From Enterovibrio norvegicus_B (GTDB lineage: Bacteria; Pseudomonadota; Gammaproteobacteria; Enterobacterales; Vibrionaceae): 64,000 bases of DNA. Numbering within the stretch: the first letter of the stretch is position 1; each line of letters starts with the position of its first letter. This document shows, piece by piece, positions 9,428-18,856 of the stretch. Both the position numbers and the translations under genes were made by a program. The DNA lies in NCBI RefSeq assembly GCF_002876705.1, contig NZ_MDAG01000005.1, positions 18,789 through 82,788 on the forward strand, given 5' to 3'. Below the pieces are notes generated by a model. It did not search any database and had not been told where the DNA came from. It saw only the letters and a list, made by a program, of their open reading frames with translations.

Positions 9428-10273
9428 TTAACCTTTTTGAACAGCAGCTACTTCGTCTGCGAAGCTCATTTCTTGAGCTTTCTCGATACCTTCACCTACT
9501 TCTAGGCGAACGAAGCTAGAAACTGAAGCGCCTTTCTCTTTCAAGAATTCGCCAACAGTTTTCTTAGGTTCCATGATGAATGGTTGACCAGTTAGAGAAA
9601 CTTCGCCGGTGAATTTCTTCATGCGGCCAACAACCATTTTCTCAGCGATTTCTTGAGGCTTGCCTTCATTCATCGCGATTTCAACTTGGATTTGCTGCTC
9701 TTTAGCAACAACGTCAGCTGGTACATCTGATGGGTTAACGTATTCTGGCTTAGAAGCAGCAACGTGCATAGAAACGTGCTTAAGTACTTCTGCGTCGCCT
9801 TCGCCAGCAACAACAACACCAATGCGCTCACCGTGACGGTAAGAAGCGATTGATACGCCTTCTACGTAGTTAACACGACGGATAGAGATGTTCTCACCGA
9901 TTTTGGTAACTAGCGCGATACGTGCTTCTTCGAATTGCGCTTGCAGTTCTTCAACTGACGCTTTAGACGCTAGAGCTGCTTCAGCAACTTCGTTAGCGAA
10001 TGCAGTGAAGCTGCCATCTTTAGCTACGAAGTCTGTTTGACAGTTAACTTCAACAAGCGCAGCAACACCGTCAGCATCTTTGATGATGATTGTGCCTTCA
10101 GCTGCGATGTTACCTGCTTTCTTAGCAGCTTTCGCAGCGCCACTTTTGCGCATGTTTTCGATTGCTAGTTCGATGTCGCCGTTGCTTTCAACAAGCGCCT
10201 TCTTACATTCCATCATACCTGCGGCTGTACGGTCGCGCAGTTCTTTAACCAGGGCAGCGGTAACAGTTGCCAT
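9428..10273 (-). CDS. tsf: translation elongation factor Ts
   Basis: 281 residues. The N-terminal UBA-like region is present (LVKELRDRTAAGMMECKKAL), as is the EF-Tu contact motif TDFVAKD that is diagnostic for EF-Ts. It exchanges GDP for GTP on EF-Tu. It follows rpsB with a G+C-rich hairpin in the 128-base gap, the usual arrangement. The codon choice is visibly biased toward that of highly expressed genes, like rpsB. Confidence 0.97.
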   Translation of the reverse strand: MATVTAALVKELRDRTAAGMMECKKALVESNGDIELAIENMRKSGAAKAAKKAGNIAAEGTIIIKDADGVAALVEVNCQTDFVAKDGSFTAFANEVAEAALASKASVEELQAQFEEARIALVTKIGENISIRRVNYVEGVSIASYRHGERIGVVVAGEGDAEVLKHVSMHVAASKPEYVNPSDVPADVVAKEQQIQVEIAMNEGKPQEIAEKMVVGRMKKFTGEVSLTGQPFIMEPKKTVGEFLKEKGASVSSFVRLEVGEGIEKAQEMSFADEVAAVQKG

Positions 10274-10303
10274 TGTTCAATCCTCGATTCGAAACTTTTG
10301 GGT

Positions 10304-10332
10304 AAAAATCAGGGGCCGTAATTTGGCCCCTG
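10304..10332 (-). terminator. hairpin/attenuator between rpsB and tsf
   Basis: Perfect 8-bp stem CAGGGGCC / GGCCCCTG (10310-10332) followed on the minus strand by ATTTTT. Positioned between the rpsB stop and the tsf start, it probably gives partial termination so that tsf is made at lower level than rpsB; the partial readthrough is inferred. Confidence 0.7.
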
Positions 10333-10401
10333 CTAACCTACTTAGCTTACAGCGCCGTTCATGACAGCCTGATTGCTAAGAATGCTCACAAAGAGCAAAT
10401 A

Positions 10402-11130
10402 TTACTCAGCGACTTCAACTAGCTCGTCTTCAGCTTGAGCTACGATGTCCTGGCTACGGCCTTCTTTGTAAGACTGTGCTGCAGCGTTCAGGTACAGTTG
10501 AACAGCGCGGATTGCGTCGTCGTTACCTGGGATAACGAAGTCAACGCCATCTGGATCAGAGTTGGTATCAACTACTGCGTATACAGGGATACCCAGGTTG
10601 TTCGCTTCTTTAATCGCGATGTGCTCGTGATCTGCATCGATAACGAATAGTGCGTCAGGAAGACCACCCATGTTTTTGATACCGCCAAGAGATTTTTCTA
10701 GTTTCTCCATTTCGCGAGTACGCATCAGGGCTTCTTTCTTAGTCAGCTTCTCGAAAGTACCGTCAGTTGCTTGAACTTCTAGCTCTTTAAGACGCTTGAT
10801 TGACATGCGAACTGTTTTCCAGTTAGTCAACATACCGCCCAACCAGCGGTTGTTCACGTAGAACTGATCACAGCTTTCTGCAGCTGCTTTTACAGAATCG
10901 CTCGCGGCACGCTTAGTACCAACGAAAAGTACTTTACCTTTACGCTCACCAACTTTAGTCAGTTCGCCAAGTACTTCGTTGAACATTGGTACAGTTTTTT
11001 CTAGGTTAATGATATGAACCTTGTTACGTGCACCAAAGATGAATGGCTTCATCTTAGGGTTCCAGTAACGAGTTTGGTGACCGAAGTGAACACCAGCTTT
11101 AAGCATGTCGCGCATTGAAACAGTAGCCAT
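10402..11130 (-). CDS. rpsB: 30S ribosomal protein S2
   Basis: 242 residues from ATG 11130 (MATVSMRDMLKAGVHFGHQ), preceded by AGAGGA; longer upstream extension in the same frame reads through the leader RNA and is not coding. Full-length match to S2 (FGHQTRYWNPKMKPFIFGARN, NNRWLGGMLTNWKT). S2 is a late-assembling 30S protein that helps recruit S1. Transcribed minus strand, divergent from map, with an S2 autoregulatory leader in its 5' UTR. Confidence 0.97.
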   Translation of the reverse strand: MATVSMRDMLKAGVHFGHQTRYWNPKMKPFIFGARNKVHIINLEKTVPMFNEVLGELTKVGERKGKVLFVGTKRAASDSVKAAAESCDQFYVNNRWLGGMLTNWKTVRMSIKRLKELEVQATDGTFEKLTKKEALMRTREMEKLEKSLGGIKNMGGLPDALFVIDADHEHIAIKEANNLGIPVYAVVDTNSDPDGVDFVIPGNDDAIRAVQLYLNAAAQSYKEGRSQDIVAQAEDELVEVAE

Positions 11131-11225
11131 TTTAAATTCCTCTAGGGGGTTAGGCCTCCACATATCCCATACATCCGACCCTAAACGGGCACCCCGGAGC
11201 ATGTGTCGATATGTGTGTGAGTTAT
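11131..11225 (-). ncRNA. rpsB leader (S2-binding autoregulatory RNA, t44 family)
   Basis: Immediately before the rpsB ribosome site the minus strand carries GGGGTGCCCG and, after a CCC/GGG hairpin, GGGATATGTGGAGGCC and TAACCCC. These blocks fit the conserved core of the gammaproteobacterial S2 leader (first annotated as t44 RNA). Two sets of long-range pairs are visible: CACATATC with GATATGTG, and GGGGT with AACCCC, with CTCC/GGAG able to form a pseudoknot. By analogy S2 binds here and represses rpsB-tsf translation. Upstream (11226-11447) I see only A+T-rich promoter sequence shared with map, including a TATAAA followed by a GC-rich discriminator near 11296-11306. Confidence 0.72.
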
Positions 11226-11447
11226 ATTAATCAATAATGAAACACCCATACTTAGAACCTGTTTTGCAGATTTACTAAGAAGGCGTATTTCGGCGCGCTT
11301 TATACCATAAAAAGCGACCTTAAATCCAGCATAAAAAAGTCATTGCTTGTCGGCTTGAGGTTCCCACATGGCGATGCGATTGATAATATGTACCCATAGC
11401 AATCAATTCATCCCTTGCTAAATAAGGGAACCAACTGAGAGATAGCA

Positions 11448-12245
11448 ATGAGCGCGACTATTAAATCGGCTGAAGAAATCGAAAAAATGCGCGAGGCTGG
11501 TCGCCTTGCGGCACAAGTGCTAGAGATGATCGAAGAGCACGTCAAAGTTGGTGTCACCACCCAAGAACTGGATGACATTTGCCACACATTCATCACCGAG
11601 ACGCAAAGCGCGATTCCGGCTCCACTCAATTATCACGGGTTCCCAAAATCGATTTGTACCTCTATCAACCACATCGTTTGCCACGGCATTCCTAATCAAA
11701 GCGATGTACTGAAAGATGGTGACATTATCAATATTGATATCACAGTTATTAAAGATGGCTACCATGGCGACACATCCAAGATGTTCTTGGTCGGTGATGT
11801 ATCTGCGGAAGATAAAGCCTTGTGCCACGTTGCACAGGAAAGCCTTTACCAAGCCCTTAAAAAAGTAAAACCAGGCGCACGCATTGGTGATTTAGGCACG
11901 GAAATTCAGAAGTTCATCAAGAACCGTCCTAAGCGTTACTCTATCGTGAAAGATTACTGTGGCCACGGTATCGGTGCGCAGTTCCACGAGGAGCCGCAAG
12001 TTGTTCACTATAAAAACAGTGACCGCACCCTGATCCAAAAAGGCATGTGTTTCACGATCGAGCCTATGATTAATGCAGGCAAATTTGGCACTGTATTGGA
12101 CGAAGACGACGGTTGGACGGTTTATACCGTTGATGGCAAAAAATCAGCGCAATGGGAGCACACCATTCTCGTCACGGACAACGGGTGTGAAATTCTCACC
12201 CTGCGCAGTGATGAATCGCTTCCACGCATTCTGAACAACGCATAA
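11448..12245 (+). CDS. map: methionine aminopeptidase type I
   Basis: 265 residues. Metal ligands of the pita-bread fold are in place: Asp97 and Asp108 (NIDITV, GDTSKMF), then the His in GHGIG, the Glu in TIEP and the Glu in WEHT; the substrate-side His79 is in VCHG. It removes the initiator methionine from nascent proteins. It is divergent from rpsB, the conserved arrangement, and is followed by its own terminator before glnD. Confidence 0.97.
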   Translation: MSATIKSAEEIEKMREAGRLAAQVLEMIEEHVKVGVTTQELDDICHTFITETQSAIPAPLNYHGFPKSICTSINHIVCHGIPNQSDVLKDGDIINIDITVIKDGYHGDTSKMFLVGDVSAEDKALCHVAQESLYQALKKVKPGARIGDLGTEIQKFIKNRPKRYSIVKDYCGHGIGAQFHEEPQVVHYKNSDRTLIQKGMCFTIEPMINAGKFGTVLDEDDGWTVYTVDGKKSAQWEHTILVTDNGCEILTLRSDESLPRILNNA

Positions 12246-12257
12246 CCATCACAGTGA

Positions 12258-12283
12258 AGTCGGCCTTAGCGCCGGCTTTTTTA
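12258..12283 (+). terminator. intrinsic terminator after map
   Basis: A 7-bp stem AGTCGGC / GCCGGCT with one G-T pair (12258-12277), followed by a T run, 13 bases after the map stop. Confidence 0.75.
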
Positions 12284-12387
12284 TATCTACCTCACCAACA
12301 TAACGACCAAAAAATTAATGGTGAGTAGACAAGCCTTTTCGCGCAGATTGATTTGGGTTTCACCCAGAAGAAATATCAAGGAAGACC

Positions 12388-15009
12388 ATGAACGACGTTC
12401 TGCTTAAGCCTCAAGACCTGACTGAAGAACAACTCAATGTGACCGAGCTAAAACACCAATTAACTTTGTTTGGTGATGCTCAAAAAGTGGCGTTTCTCGC
12501 TCACGCCCCTGTGAATGACTTGGTCTATCAACGCGCAGAGTTCATGGACGCGCTTTTGCAGCGGCTCTGGCAGCACTACGCATTTAACCACAACCCGAAC
12601 CTCGCATTAATTGCAGTGGGTGGTTATGGTCGCAGTGAGCTTCACCCATTGTCAGACATTGACCTCTTAATCCTCAGTGAGAGCGGGATTGAGAAGCAAT
12701 ACGAAGCACGCCTGAGCGAATTTGTTACCTTGCTTTGGGATTTGAAGTTAGAAGTTGGCCATAGCGTCAGAACCCTTTCTGAGTGTTTAGATGTTGGATT
12801 GAATGACCTCACCGTCGCGACTAATTTGCAAGAAGCAAGGTTACTCTGCGGCAGCGAACGCATTTTCCATCAATTAAAAAACCGCATTCACTCTGAGCAC
12901 TTTTGGCCCAGCGATAAATTCTTCCAAGCCAAAGTCCAAGAGCAGCGCGATCGTCACGCGCGATACCACGACACCGCTTACAACCTAGAGCCCGATATAA
13001 AATCCAGTCCTGGTGGTCTGCGCGATATCCATACATTAAGTTGGATTGCTCGACGTCACTTTGGTGCAACAAGCCTGCGTGAAATGAGCAAATATGGCTT
13101 CCTCACAGACGCCGAATTTCGTGAACTGGATGAGTGCCAAACCATGCTCTGGCGCATTCGTTTCGCCCTTCACCTCGAACTGAGACGCTACGACAATCGC
13201 CTCACCTTCTCTCACCAGCCATCTGTAGCAGAAACCCTCGAATACAAAGGGGAAGGCAACCGTGGTATTGAGCTGATGATGAAGGATTTCTATCGCACTC
13301 TGGGGCGCGTATCAGAACTGAACAAGATGCTTATCCGCTTGTTTGCACAAGCCATTGAAGACGAGCCAGATCATAAGAAAATTGAAGTGCTCAGCGATGA
13401 CTTTCAACGCCGTGGGCGTCAAATTGAAGCGCGAAAGCCTGCCTTATTCCAAGCACGCCCTGACACCATCATTGATATGTTTCTGCATATCGCGAACGAC
13501 AAGTCGATTGAGTCCATATCCGCACCAACACTGCGTCAGTTGCGCACAGCTAGACGCCGGTTAAACCGATTTCTTTGCGACATTCCTGAAGCAAAAGAGA
13601 AATTCATCGAGCTCACTCGCCACCCTAACGCCCTGCATAAGGCGTTTCTGTTGATGCACAAGCATGGCGTATTGTCCGCGTACTTACCGCAATGGAGCCA
13701 AATTGTAGGACAGATGCAATTTGACCTGTTTCATGCCTACACCGTCGATGAACATACCGTGCGCCTGCTTAAGCACATCAACGGATTCAGCAATACTGAA
13801 AACCGTGAAAAACACCCGATTTGTTGTGATATCTACCCGCGCTTAGCAAAACCTGAACTGCTATTACTCGCGGCTATTTTCCACGACATTGGTAAGGGAC
13901 GTGGTGGCGATCACTCAGAGATAGGCGCAGAAGAATCGTATACCTTCTGCATTGAACACGGCTTTTCGCGTCCAGAGGCTAATCTAGTGAGCTGGTTGGT
14001 GAAAAACCACCTGCTCATGTCAGTAACGGCACAACGCCGCGATATTTATGATCCTGACGTGATCACTGAATTCGCAAAATCAGTGCGCGATGAAGAGCGA
14101 CTGGATTACCTTATTTGCCTAACTGTCGCAGATATCAATGCAACCAACCCTGAACTTTGGAACAGTTGGAAGCGCACCTTGCTGGCAGAGCTGTATTACT
14201 CAACGCAAAAAGCGTTACGCCGAGGCCTTGAGAACCCACCGGATATCCGTGAACGCATTAGACATAACCAGCAACTTGCCTCCGCGCTGTTGAGAATGAA
14301 CGGCCACCCACCAAGAGAGATTGAACTCCTGTGGCAACGGTTTAAAGCCGATTATTTCTTGCGTCATACACACAAGCAAATTGCATGGCATAGCGAAAAT
14401 ATCCTCGCGCACGACAGTGACGAACCACTCGTGCTCGTCAGCAAAAATGCCACCCGAGGCGGCACGGAGCTTTTCGTTTATAGCCAAGATAGGCCTAGCC
14501 TTTTTGCTCGCGTCGTGGCATCGCTCGATAAGAAGAACTTGAGCGTGCATGATGCACAAATCATGACCAGCAAAGATGGCTTCGCACTGGACACCTTTAT
14601 GGTATTGGATGCAAACAACGAAGCCATTTCATCAGATCGTCACACGAAAATTAAAGAAGGTGTAACACATGCATTGATGCAAGAAGGCGCGATCACGCTA
14701 CCTTGCCGTCGTGCATCACGTAAATTGATGGCGTTTAACGTAAAGACTCAAGTCAATTTCCTCCCAACGCGCACAGGAAGACGCACACTCATTGAGCTTG
14801 TAGCGCTCGATACACCAGGGTTACTAGCACGTGTGGGGGCAATATTGGCGAGAGAAAAAGTGTCACTTCAAGCCGCGAAAATCACCACCATTGGTGAGCG
14901 CGCAGAAGACTTTTTCATCGTGACGGACACCGAGCGCCAAAGCCTGTCAGAAGAACAACAAACGTCACTGAGAGAAGCGCTGTTTGATGCCATAAATGAC
15001 GCGTCTTAA
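12388..15009 (+). CDS. glnD: bifunctional uridylyltransferase/uridylyl-removing enzyme GlnD
   Basis: 873 residues, standard length. The nucleotidyltransferase motif GGYGRSELHPLSDIDLL lies at about 78-94, the HD hydrolase motif FHDIGKG near 500, and two ACT domains fill the C-terminus (about 690-760 and 800-873, each starting with a sequence like ELVALDTPGLLARVG). GlnD uridylylates PII proteins when glutamine is low and reverses it when glutamine is high, controlling nitrogen assimilation. It sits downstream of map as in E. coli. Confidence 0.97.
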   Translation: MNDVLLKPQDLTEEQLNVTELKHQLTLFGDAQKVAFLAHAPVNDLVYQRAEFMDALLQRLWQHYAFNHNPNLALIAVGGYGRSELHPLSDIDLLILSESGIEKQYEARLSEFVTLLWDLKLEVGHSVRTLSECLDVGLNDLTVATNLQEARLLCGSERIFHQLKNRIHSEHFWPSDKFFQAKVQEQRDRHARYHDTAYNLEPDIKSSPGGLRDIHTLSWIARRHFGATSLREMSKYGFLTDAEFRELDECQTMLWRIRFALHLELRRYDNRLTFSHQPSVAETLEYKGEGNRGIELMMKDFYRTLGRVSELNKMLIRLFAQAIEDEPDHKKIEVLSDDFQRRGRQIEARKPALFQARPDTIIDMFLHIANDKSIESISAPTLRQLRTARRRLNRFLCDIPEAKEKFIELTRHPNALHKAFLLMHKHGVLSAYLPQWSQIVGQMQFDLFHAYTVDEHTVRLLKHINGFSNTENREKHPICCDIYPRLAKPELLLLAAIFHDIGKGRGGDHSEIGAEESYTFCIEHGFSRPEANLVSWLVKNHLLMSVTAQRRDIYDPDVITEFAKSVRDEERLDYLICLTVADINATNPELWNSWKRTLLAELYYSTQKALRRGLENPPDIRERIRHNQQLASALLRMNGHPPREIELLWQRFKADYFLRHTHKQIAWHSENILAHDSDEPLVLVSKNATRGGTELFVYSQDRPSLFARVVASLDKKNLSVHDAQIMTSKDGFALDTFMVLDANNEAISSDRHTKIKEGVTHALMQEGAITLPCRRASRKLMAFNVKTQVNFLPTRTGRRTLIELVALDTPGLLARVGAILAREKVSLQAAKITTIGERAEDFFIVTDTERQSLSEEQQTSLREALFDAINDAS

Positions 15010-15160
15010 CGGGACAGATCCCCAATGCACGATGCGAGGCGATCTTGACCACAAGTCTCAGTCTTTGATCATTTCGGCTATTGGGGGTCGATGCGCGCAA
15101 CTGCTACAGTGAAGCAATCTATTTTCACTAATTATTCAGTGTGCTTGTATAGAGGTAGTT

Positions 15161-15538
15161 ATGTATCAGAATCTTGTGAACATCGGCATCGAAAGTCCTG
15201 AAAACATCGAACGTTACACCCTGCGCCAAGAAGCAAACTCCGACACACTGAAAATTTATTTTCATAAGTCTAAAGGCGAGCTCTTTGCAAAGAGTGTGAA
15301 GTTCAAATACCCACGCCAACGTAAGAATGTCGTTGTAGACAGCGGCAGTGGTCGTTTCCGCGAAGTCACTGAAATCAATCGAAGCCTGTCTTTGGTGGTT
15401 GATGAACTGGATAAAATCGTGAGAAAAGAGCAAGGCGAACAGGACACCAAGAAGAAGATTTTGCACGATCTTCGCCACTTAGAAAAAGTGGTCGCCAGCA
15501 AGATCGCCGAGATCGAGGCAGATCTAGAGAAGCTATAA
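15161..15538 (+). CDS. UPF0325 (DUF3461) family protein, YaeH-like
   Basis: 125 residues closely resembling E. coli YaeH over the full length: the block YTLRQEANSDTLKIYFHKSKGE, cut here to its core LRQEAN and KIYFHK, then FKYPRQRK and the C-terminal coiled region KKKILHDLRHLE with ISEIEADLEKL-like ending. Function is unknown for the family. It is a single gene with a terminator after it. In enterobacteria it is also found in the dapD-glnD-map neighbourhood, consistent with the position here. Confidence 0.9.
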   Translation: MYQNLVNIGIESPENIERYTLRQEANSDTLKIYFHKSKGELFAKSVKFKYPRQRKNVVVDSGSGRFREVTEINRSLSLVVDELDKIVRKEQGEQDTKKKILHDLRHLEKVVASKIAEIEADLEKL

Positions 15539-15555
15539 TCTCCAATCGCTCAAAC

Positions 15556-15585
15556 AAAAAACCGCCTTACATTGGCGGTTTTTTG
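15556..15585. terminator. bidirectional terminator between the UPF0325 gene and truC
   Basis: Stem ACCGCC / GGCGGT (15561-15566 and 15574-15579) flanked by an A run on the left and a T run on the right, so it can serve both convergent genes. Confidence 0.75.
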
Positions 15586-15609
15586 GTTTTAAAGCGCCGA
15601 ACGTTTTTT

Positions 15610-16341
15610 CTAGAGCTTATCGCTCAACGTCAACCCATCTAGAACACGACGCCACACAGCGTCGACTTTCGCTTCAATGCTCACCTCTTCCCCCGTCACA
15701 GGGTGAATAAATTGCGTACTTGATGCATGTAGCAAAAGTTGATGACAGTCGAATTCGTCGCGGAATAATCGATTGTGTCTGCCGTCGCCGTGATTTACAT
15801 CACCAACAATGTGATGGCTCAAATGGTGCATATGACGACGTAATTGGTGTTTTCTCCCCGTGTGCGGTTTCATTTCCACCAGCGTGTATCGGCAGCTTTG
15901 GTAACGTCCCATCGGGATTGGCAACTCAGCATGAGCGATAGGACGATACTCAGTGATCGCTTCTTTCGCTTCGGGCTCTTTGGTTGCCTTCTTGTCAGCA
16001 ATTTTATCCAGCTCTTCTTTTAACGCGTAATCAAGCGTTGCCCCTTCCTGAATCCAGCCGCGAACAATGGCATGATACGTTTTATGAATATCGCGTCCCG
16101 CAAACTTTGGCATCATTTCCGCCGCCATTTCAGAGGATAAAGCAAAAAGTAACACCCCGGATGTTGGACGATCTAATCGATGCAAAGGGAAAACATGCTG
16201 CCCAATTTGGTCACGGAGCGTTTGCATGACAAAACGCGTTTCACCTTTATCGAGCCAAGATCGGTGCACCAGCATGCCCGAAGGTTTATTTACAGCAATG
16301 AGCCATTCATCGCGATAGAGTATTTCTAATTCGATTTGCAT
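15610..16341 (-). CDS. truC: tRNA pseudouridine(65) synthase TruC
   Basis: 243 residues of the RluA-type pseudouridine synthase family. The catalytic motif HRLDRPTSG carries Asp57, and the C-terminal GRKHQLRRH block is typical. The length and the partner gene yqcC (12 bases upstream) match E. coli yqcC-truC, so TruC rather than another RluA member. It modifies U65 in some tRNAs. It forms a two-gene minus-strand operon with yqcC. Confidence 0.92.
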   Translation of the reverse strand: MQIELEILYRDEWLIAVNKPSGMLVHRSWLDKGETRFVMQTLRDQIGQHVFPLHRLDRPTSGVLLFALSSEMAAEMMPKFAGRDIHKTYHAIVRGWIQEGATLDYALKEELDKIADKKATKEPEAKEAITEYRPIAHAELPIPMGRYQSCRYTLVEMKPHTGRKHQLRRHMHHLSHHIVGDVNHGDGRHNRLFRDEFDCHQLLLHASSTQFIHPVTGEEVSIEAKVDAVWRRVLDGLTLSDKL

Positions 16342-16353
16342 CTTACGTCGTTA

Positions 16354-16680
16354 TCACTGAGAGGAGGGTTGAGAGAGAGCATCAATATCTTTAGTGACGC
16401 GGACAATAGTTCCATGCCCATGCGCACCTTTAAGCGCTTCTTCAACGTACGGCGAAATAGAGAATGCCGAGGGAAGTGGCAAGTCATGGTCGACCAAATG
16501 GTGCATTTTCGGAATGAACACCCATTGCAGCCATTCGGCACACGTTAAGACATCAACAGAAAAAGGTTCAACACTCGATAGGGCTTCGTCAGAAGGCGGT
16601 ACCCTTTGCCAGTGCCCATGGCGTTCTAGCACTTGCTGCAGACTGACCAGCAGCACCTTTACATCTTGGTGTTTGCTCAT
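16354..16680 (-). CDS. yqcC: YqcC family protein
   Basis: 108 residues. Features seen: ALSSVEPFSVDVLTCAEWLQ, then WLQWVFIPKMHHLVD, the core of the YqcC fold, an all-helical small protein of unknown biochemical role. It precedes truC by 12 bases, a pairing that is conserved widely. The start ATG at 16680 follows a weak AAGAGA. Confidence 0.88.
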   Translation of the reverse strand: MSKHQDVKVLLVSLQQVLERHGHWQRVPPSDEALSSVEPFSVDVLTCAEWLQWVFIPKMHHLVDHDLPLPSAFSISPYVEEALKGAHGHGTIVRVTKDIDALSQPSSQ

Positions 16681-16859
16681 AGATTTTGTCTCTTATCTGG
16701 CCGTATGGGTTGAATTTCTTACTTGGCGCAAGCATATCATCATTCATAACACTCAGCGAAAAGCCTTGTTACCATTCTCCCCGCTTTCAACATGCGGGAT
16801 TGATATACTGGCCATTCTTCGCATTACGCCAACGACGGCACGACCAATTAGAAGTGATC

Positions 16860-17900
16860 ATGGAAAATACTCTTTCTCTTAACGCCATTTTTAGCCAAGC
16901 AAACTGCGACTTTGTGGTTTTTGATCTGAGCCGTCGCGTCACGGAAATCAGCAACAAAGATTTTATTGCCATTGAAGAAAATCGTGTTGCCTACCCTTTT
17001 CCAGCGCAACAGCATGCGCAAATAGGCATCGCATTCTGGCAACCCAGCCAATCGCCTTGGATTTGGTTTCTGAAAATGCCATTGGACGAGCGAGGCTTGC
17101 TCCAACAAACAGCCTTGGGTGACTTTATTCAGTTCGTCGCCCAAGCCATGGGCACAACACTCAACAAAACACCCACAGAGGAAGAGCAAGAAAAGCTCGC
17201 TGCGAATCCATACACCTTTACGCCACAAGATGACAAGAAGGCCATGTTCCATGCCTTCCTAACGGCGCGACTCAATCAACCCGCCAGCCAATATTACGAT
17301 CATGCTCAACACTACACATCCGGGGAGCTAGGCTGGAATGATTGGCAAGGTGTCGGACTGCAAGGGTTAGCCGATTTGTGCGCCCGTATGGACCGCCACA
17401 ACAATGTCACGCGTATTCGTAAGGCGCTTTCAAACCTTCCTGATACGCCGCGTTACGCCTTGCTTGGCTGTTTGGAGCATTGCGCACTGCCCGCATCACT
17501 GAGCGACAGGATTAACGAACAAATCAACGATGTTCTAACCCAGAACGAGGCAGATCTGTTTTTACTCTCCGCGTATGTTCGTGCCTTGTCCGGTGCACAA
17601 TCCACACAGCTACAACAAACCATCACCCAGGTACTCAGCTACCCTGCTCTGCAACACAGAGAAATGTTGATCGCGATTGCGGGACGATGCTGGCATGCGT
17701 TAAATGATAACGCACTGCTCGATACCTTCTTGATTGCTGTCGCTGATCAAAAAGATCCTACTTTCTTCCAACAGATGGTGGCGGATCTCGTCATGATCCC
17801 CACACTGCGCCCTCAAATGCTCTCTCTGCTCAATGGGCAAGCCTCTGAAGCATTGATGGAAGCCGTTCAGCAATTGCAAGCATCGGTGAAATCGTCATGA
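16860..17900 (+). CDS. DUF3549 family protein
   Basis: 346 residues from the ATG at 16860 (MENTLSLNAIFSQ). An in-frame extension upstream to 16686 exists but begins inside the yqcC promoter region and looks non-coding, so the shorter start is preferred. The protein is soluble and largely helical, with a conserved N-terminal half (FQVFDLSRR-like VVFDLSRRVTEI) and HEAT-like helical C-terminus. It belongs to DUF3549, found in Vibrionaceae and Shewanellaceae next to truC/yqcC. Function unknown. It overlaps the following DUF3301 gene by four bases, indicating coupling. Confidence 0.82.
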   Translation: MENTLSLNAIFSQANCDFVVFDLSRRVTEISNKDFIAIEENRVAYPFPAQQHAQIGIAFWQPSQSPWIWFLKMPLDERGLLQQTALGDFIQFVAQAMGTTLNKTPTEEEQEKLAANPYTFTPQDDKKAMFHAFLTARLNQPASQYYDHAQHYTSGELGWNDWQGVGLQGLADLCARMDRHNNVTRIRKALSNLPDTPRYALLGCLEHCALPASLSDRINEQINDVLTQNEADLFLLSAYVRALSGAQSTQLQQTITQVLSYPALQHREMLIAIAGRCWHALNDNALLDTFLIAVADQKDPTFFQQMVADLVMIPTLRPQMLSLLNGQASEALMEAVQQLQASVKSS

Positions 17901-18202
17901 GTGATTTATTTTGGATCATCGCTATTGCCGTTATCGCCAGCCTATTTTGGCAACAGCGCCGTCAAAGTGAGCTCGCAAAGCAATACATTAACCGCCGCTG
18001 TCAGCAAGTGGGTGTGCAGCTCATTTCCATTGCGAGAGGGAGCCACAAGTTTGGCTGGCCAAAAGGCCCATTGAATATCCAAACACGGTATTTTTTTGAG
18101 TTTTCAGTGAATGGATTGGATTGTTATCAAGGGTATGCAGTGATGAGAGGCATGAGGCTACAAGAAGTGTTTATGCCTGCTTATCCAATGGTTGACGAGT
18201 AA
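17897..18202 (+). CDS. DUF3301 family membrane-anchored protein
   Basis: 101 residues. One N-terminal membrane helix (LFWIIAIAVIASLFW) is followed by a cytoplasmic region with QQVGVQLISIARGSHKF, the DUF3301 signature. Function unknown. The start overlaps the DUF3549 stop as ATGA, so the two are probably made together and may work together. It is convergent with the first CsrB-like RNA. Confidence 0.82.
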   Translation: MSDLFWIIAIAVIASLFWQQRRQSELAKQYINRRCQQVGVQLISIARGSHKFGWPKGPLNIQTRYFFEFSVNGLDCYQGYAVMRGMRLQEVFMPAYPMVDE

Positions 18203-18268
18203 AAGCAGTACGTTCAAGCCATGGCGATTTACATGTTATTGGGGGACTAGAACGTTATTGGGGAACAC

Positions 18269-18687
18269 AAAAAAGAACGGGCGCGACATATAGTCGCGCC
18301 CTGAGGTCTTACTTGCAGCTGTCCTGCTACGAAAGTGCTCCCTGCATCATTCCTTGATCAGTGGCTGAATCCTTCAGCGTTTTCCTTATTCTCTCCGTCC
18401 TGGAGGTGTCCTTCGGTCTTACCATGACCCATCGAGCTTTCCTGTCTCGATTCTCGTCCTCATCCTGAGGGTGTCCTTAACTTCGTCCTGAAGTGATTCC
18501 TTAAGCCCCCGTCCTGGGTTGTCCTAAGTGTCATCCTGACCGATAAAATTCCATTTCATCGCTACGGTTCCATCCGTTCCCTATTCCGTCTTCCTTGCTA
18601 GTAACACAATCCTTGCGTTACCTGCTCATCCTGAGCAACCAAGTCCGTGGTTTAGTTCCTGTTCCGTGTGTCAGTATCCTTCCGACA
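18269..18687 (-). ncRNA. csrB: CsrB-family regulatory RNA, copy 1
   Basis: On the minus strand this is a non-coding stretch packed with about 30 GGA motifs, many as AGGA in loops (by my count of TCC on the plus strand). It ends in a perfect 9-bp terminator GGGCGCGAC / GTCGCGCCC (18279-18301) followed by TTCTTTTTT. That is the hallmark of CsrB-type RNAs, which titrate the translational regulator CsrA. It lies between yqcC and syd, exactly where E. coli csrB lies. The 5' end is inferred from a TTGTTT-16-TAATCT promoter; size would be about 420 nt. A second, nearly identical copy is 0.8 kb upstream of it. Confidence 0.92.
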
Positions 18688-18693
18688 CCGAGA

Positions 18694-18721
18694 AGATTAC
18701 GCTAACTTCGTGACGAAACAA
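18694..18721 (-). promoter_or_regulatory. core promoter of CsrB copy 1
   Basis: Minus strand TTGTTT (18716-18721), 16-base spacer, TAATCT (18694-18699). The same two hexamers at the same spacing occur at copy 2 although the first ten spacer bases differ, which supports their function. Confidence 0.6.
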
Positions 18722-18731
18722 CTCACCTCAG

Positions 18732-18747
18732 AGTGATTTTCATCACA
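18732..18747. promoter_or_regulatory. CRP-like site upstream of CsrB copy 1
   Basis: AGTGATTTTCATCACA matches TGTGA-N6-TCACA at nine of ten conserved positions. It lies just upstream of the -35 of copy 1 (centre about 52 bases before the inferred start). No equivalent is seen at copy 2. CRP is known to affect csrB-family expression in enterics; action here is inferred. Confidence 0.45.
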
Positions 18748-18856
18748 CAATCACATTTTCACACACACAAAAAAACATAAGTCATTGTTTTACAATCAAT
18801 TAAAATGAAATAAAACAAAGATAACTCAAGGTATCAAACCCATTATCCCACACACT

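Noticed and set aside
16686..16859. 58-codon N-terminal extension of the DUF3549 gene
   Set aside because: It begins six bases from the divergent yqcC start, is not protein-like, and the family starts at the internal ATG.
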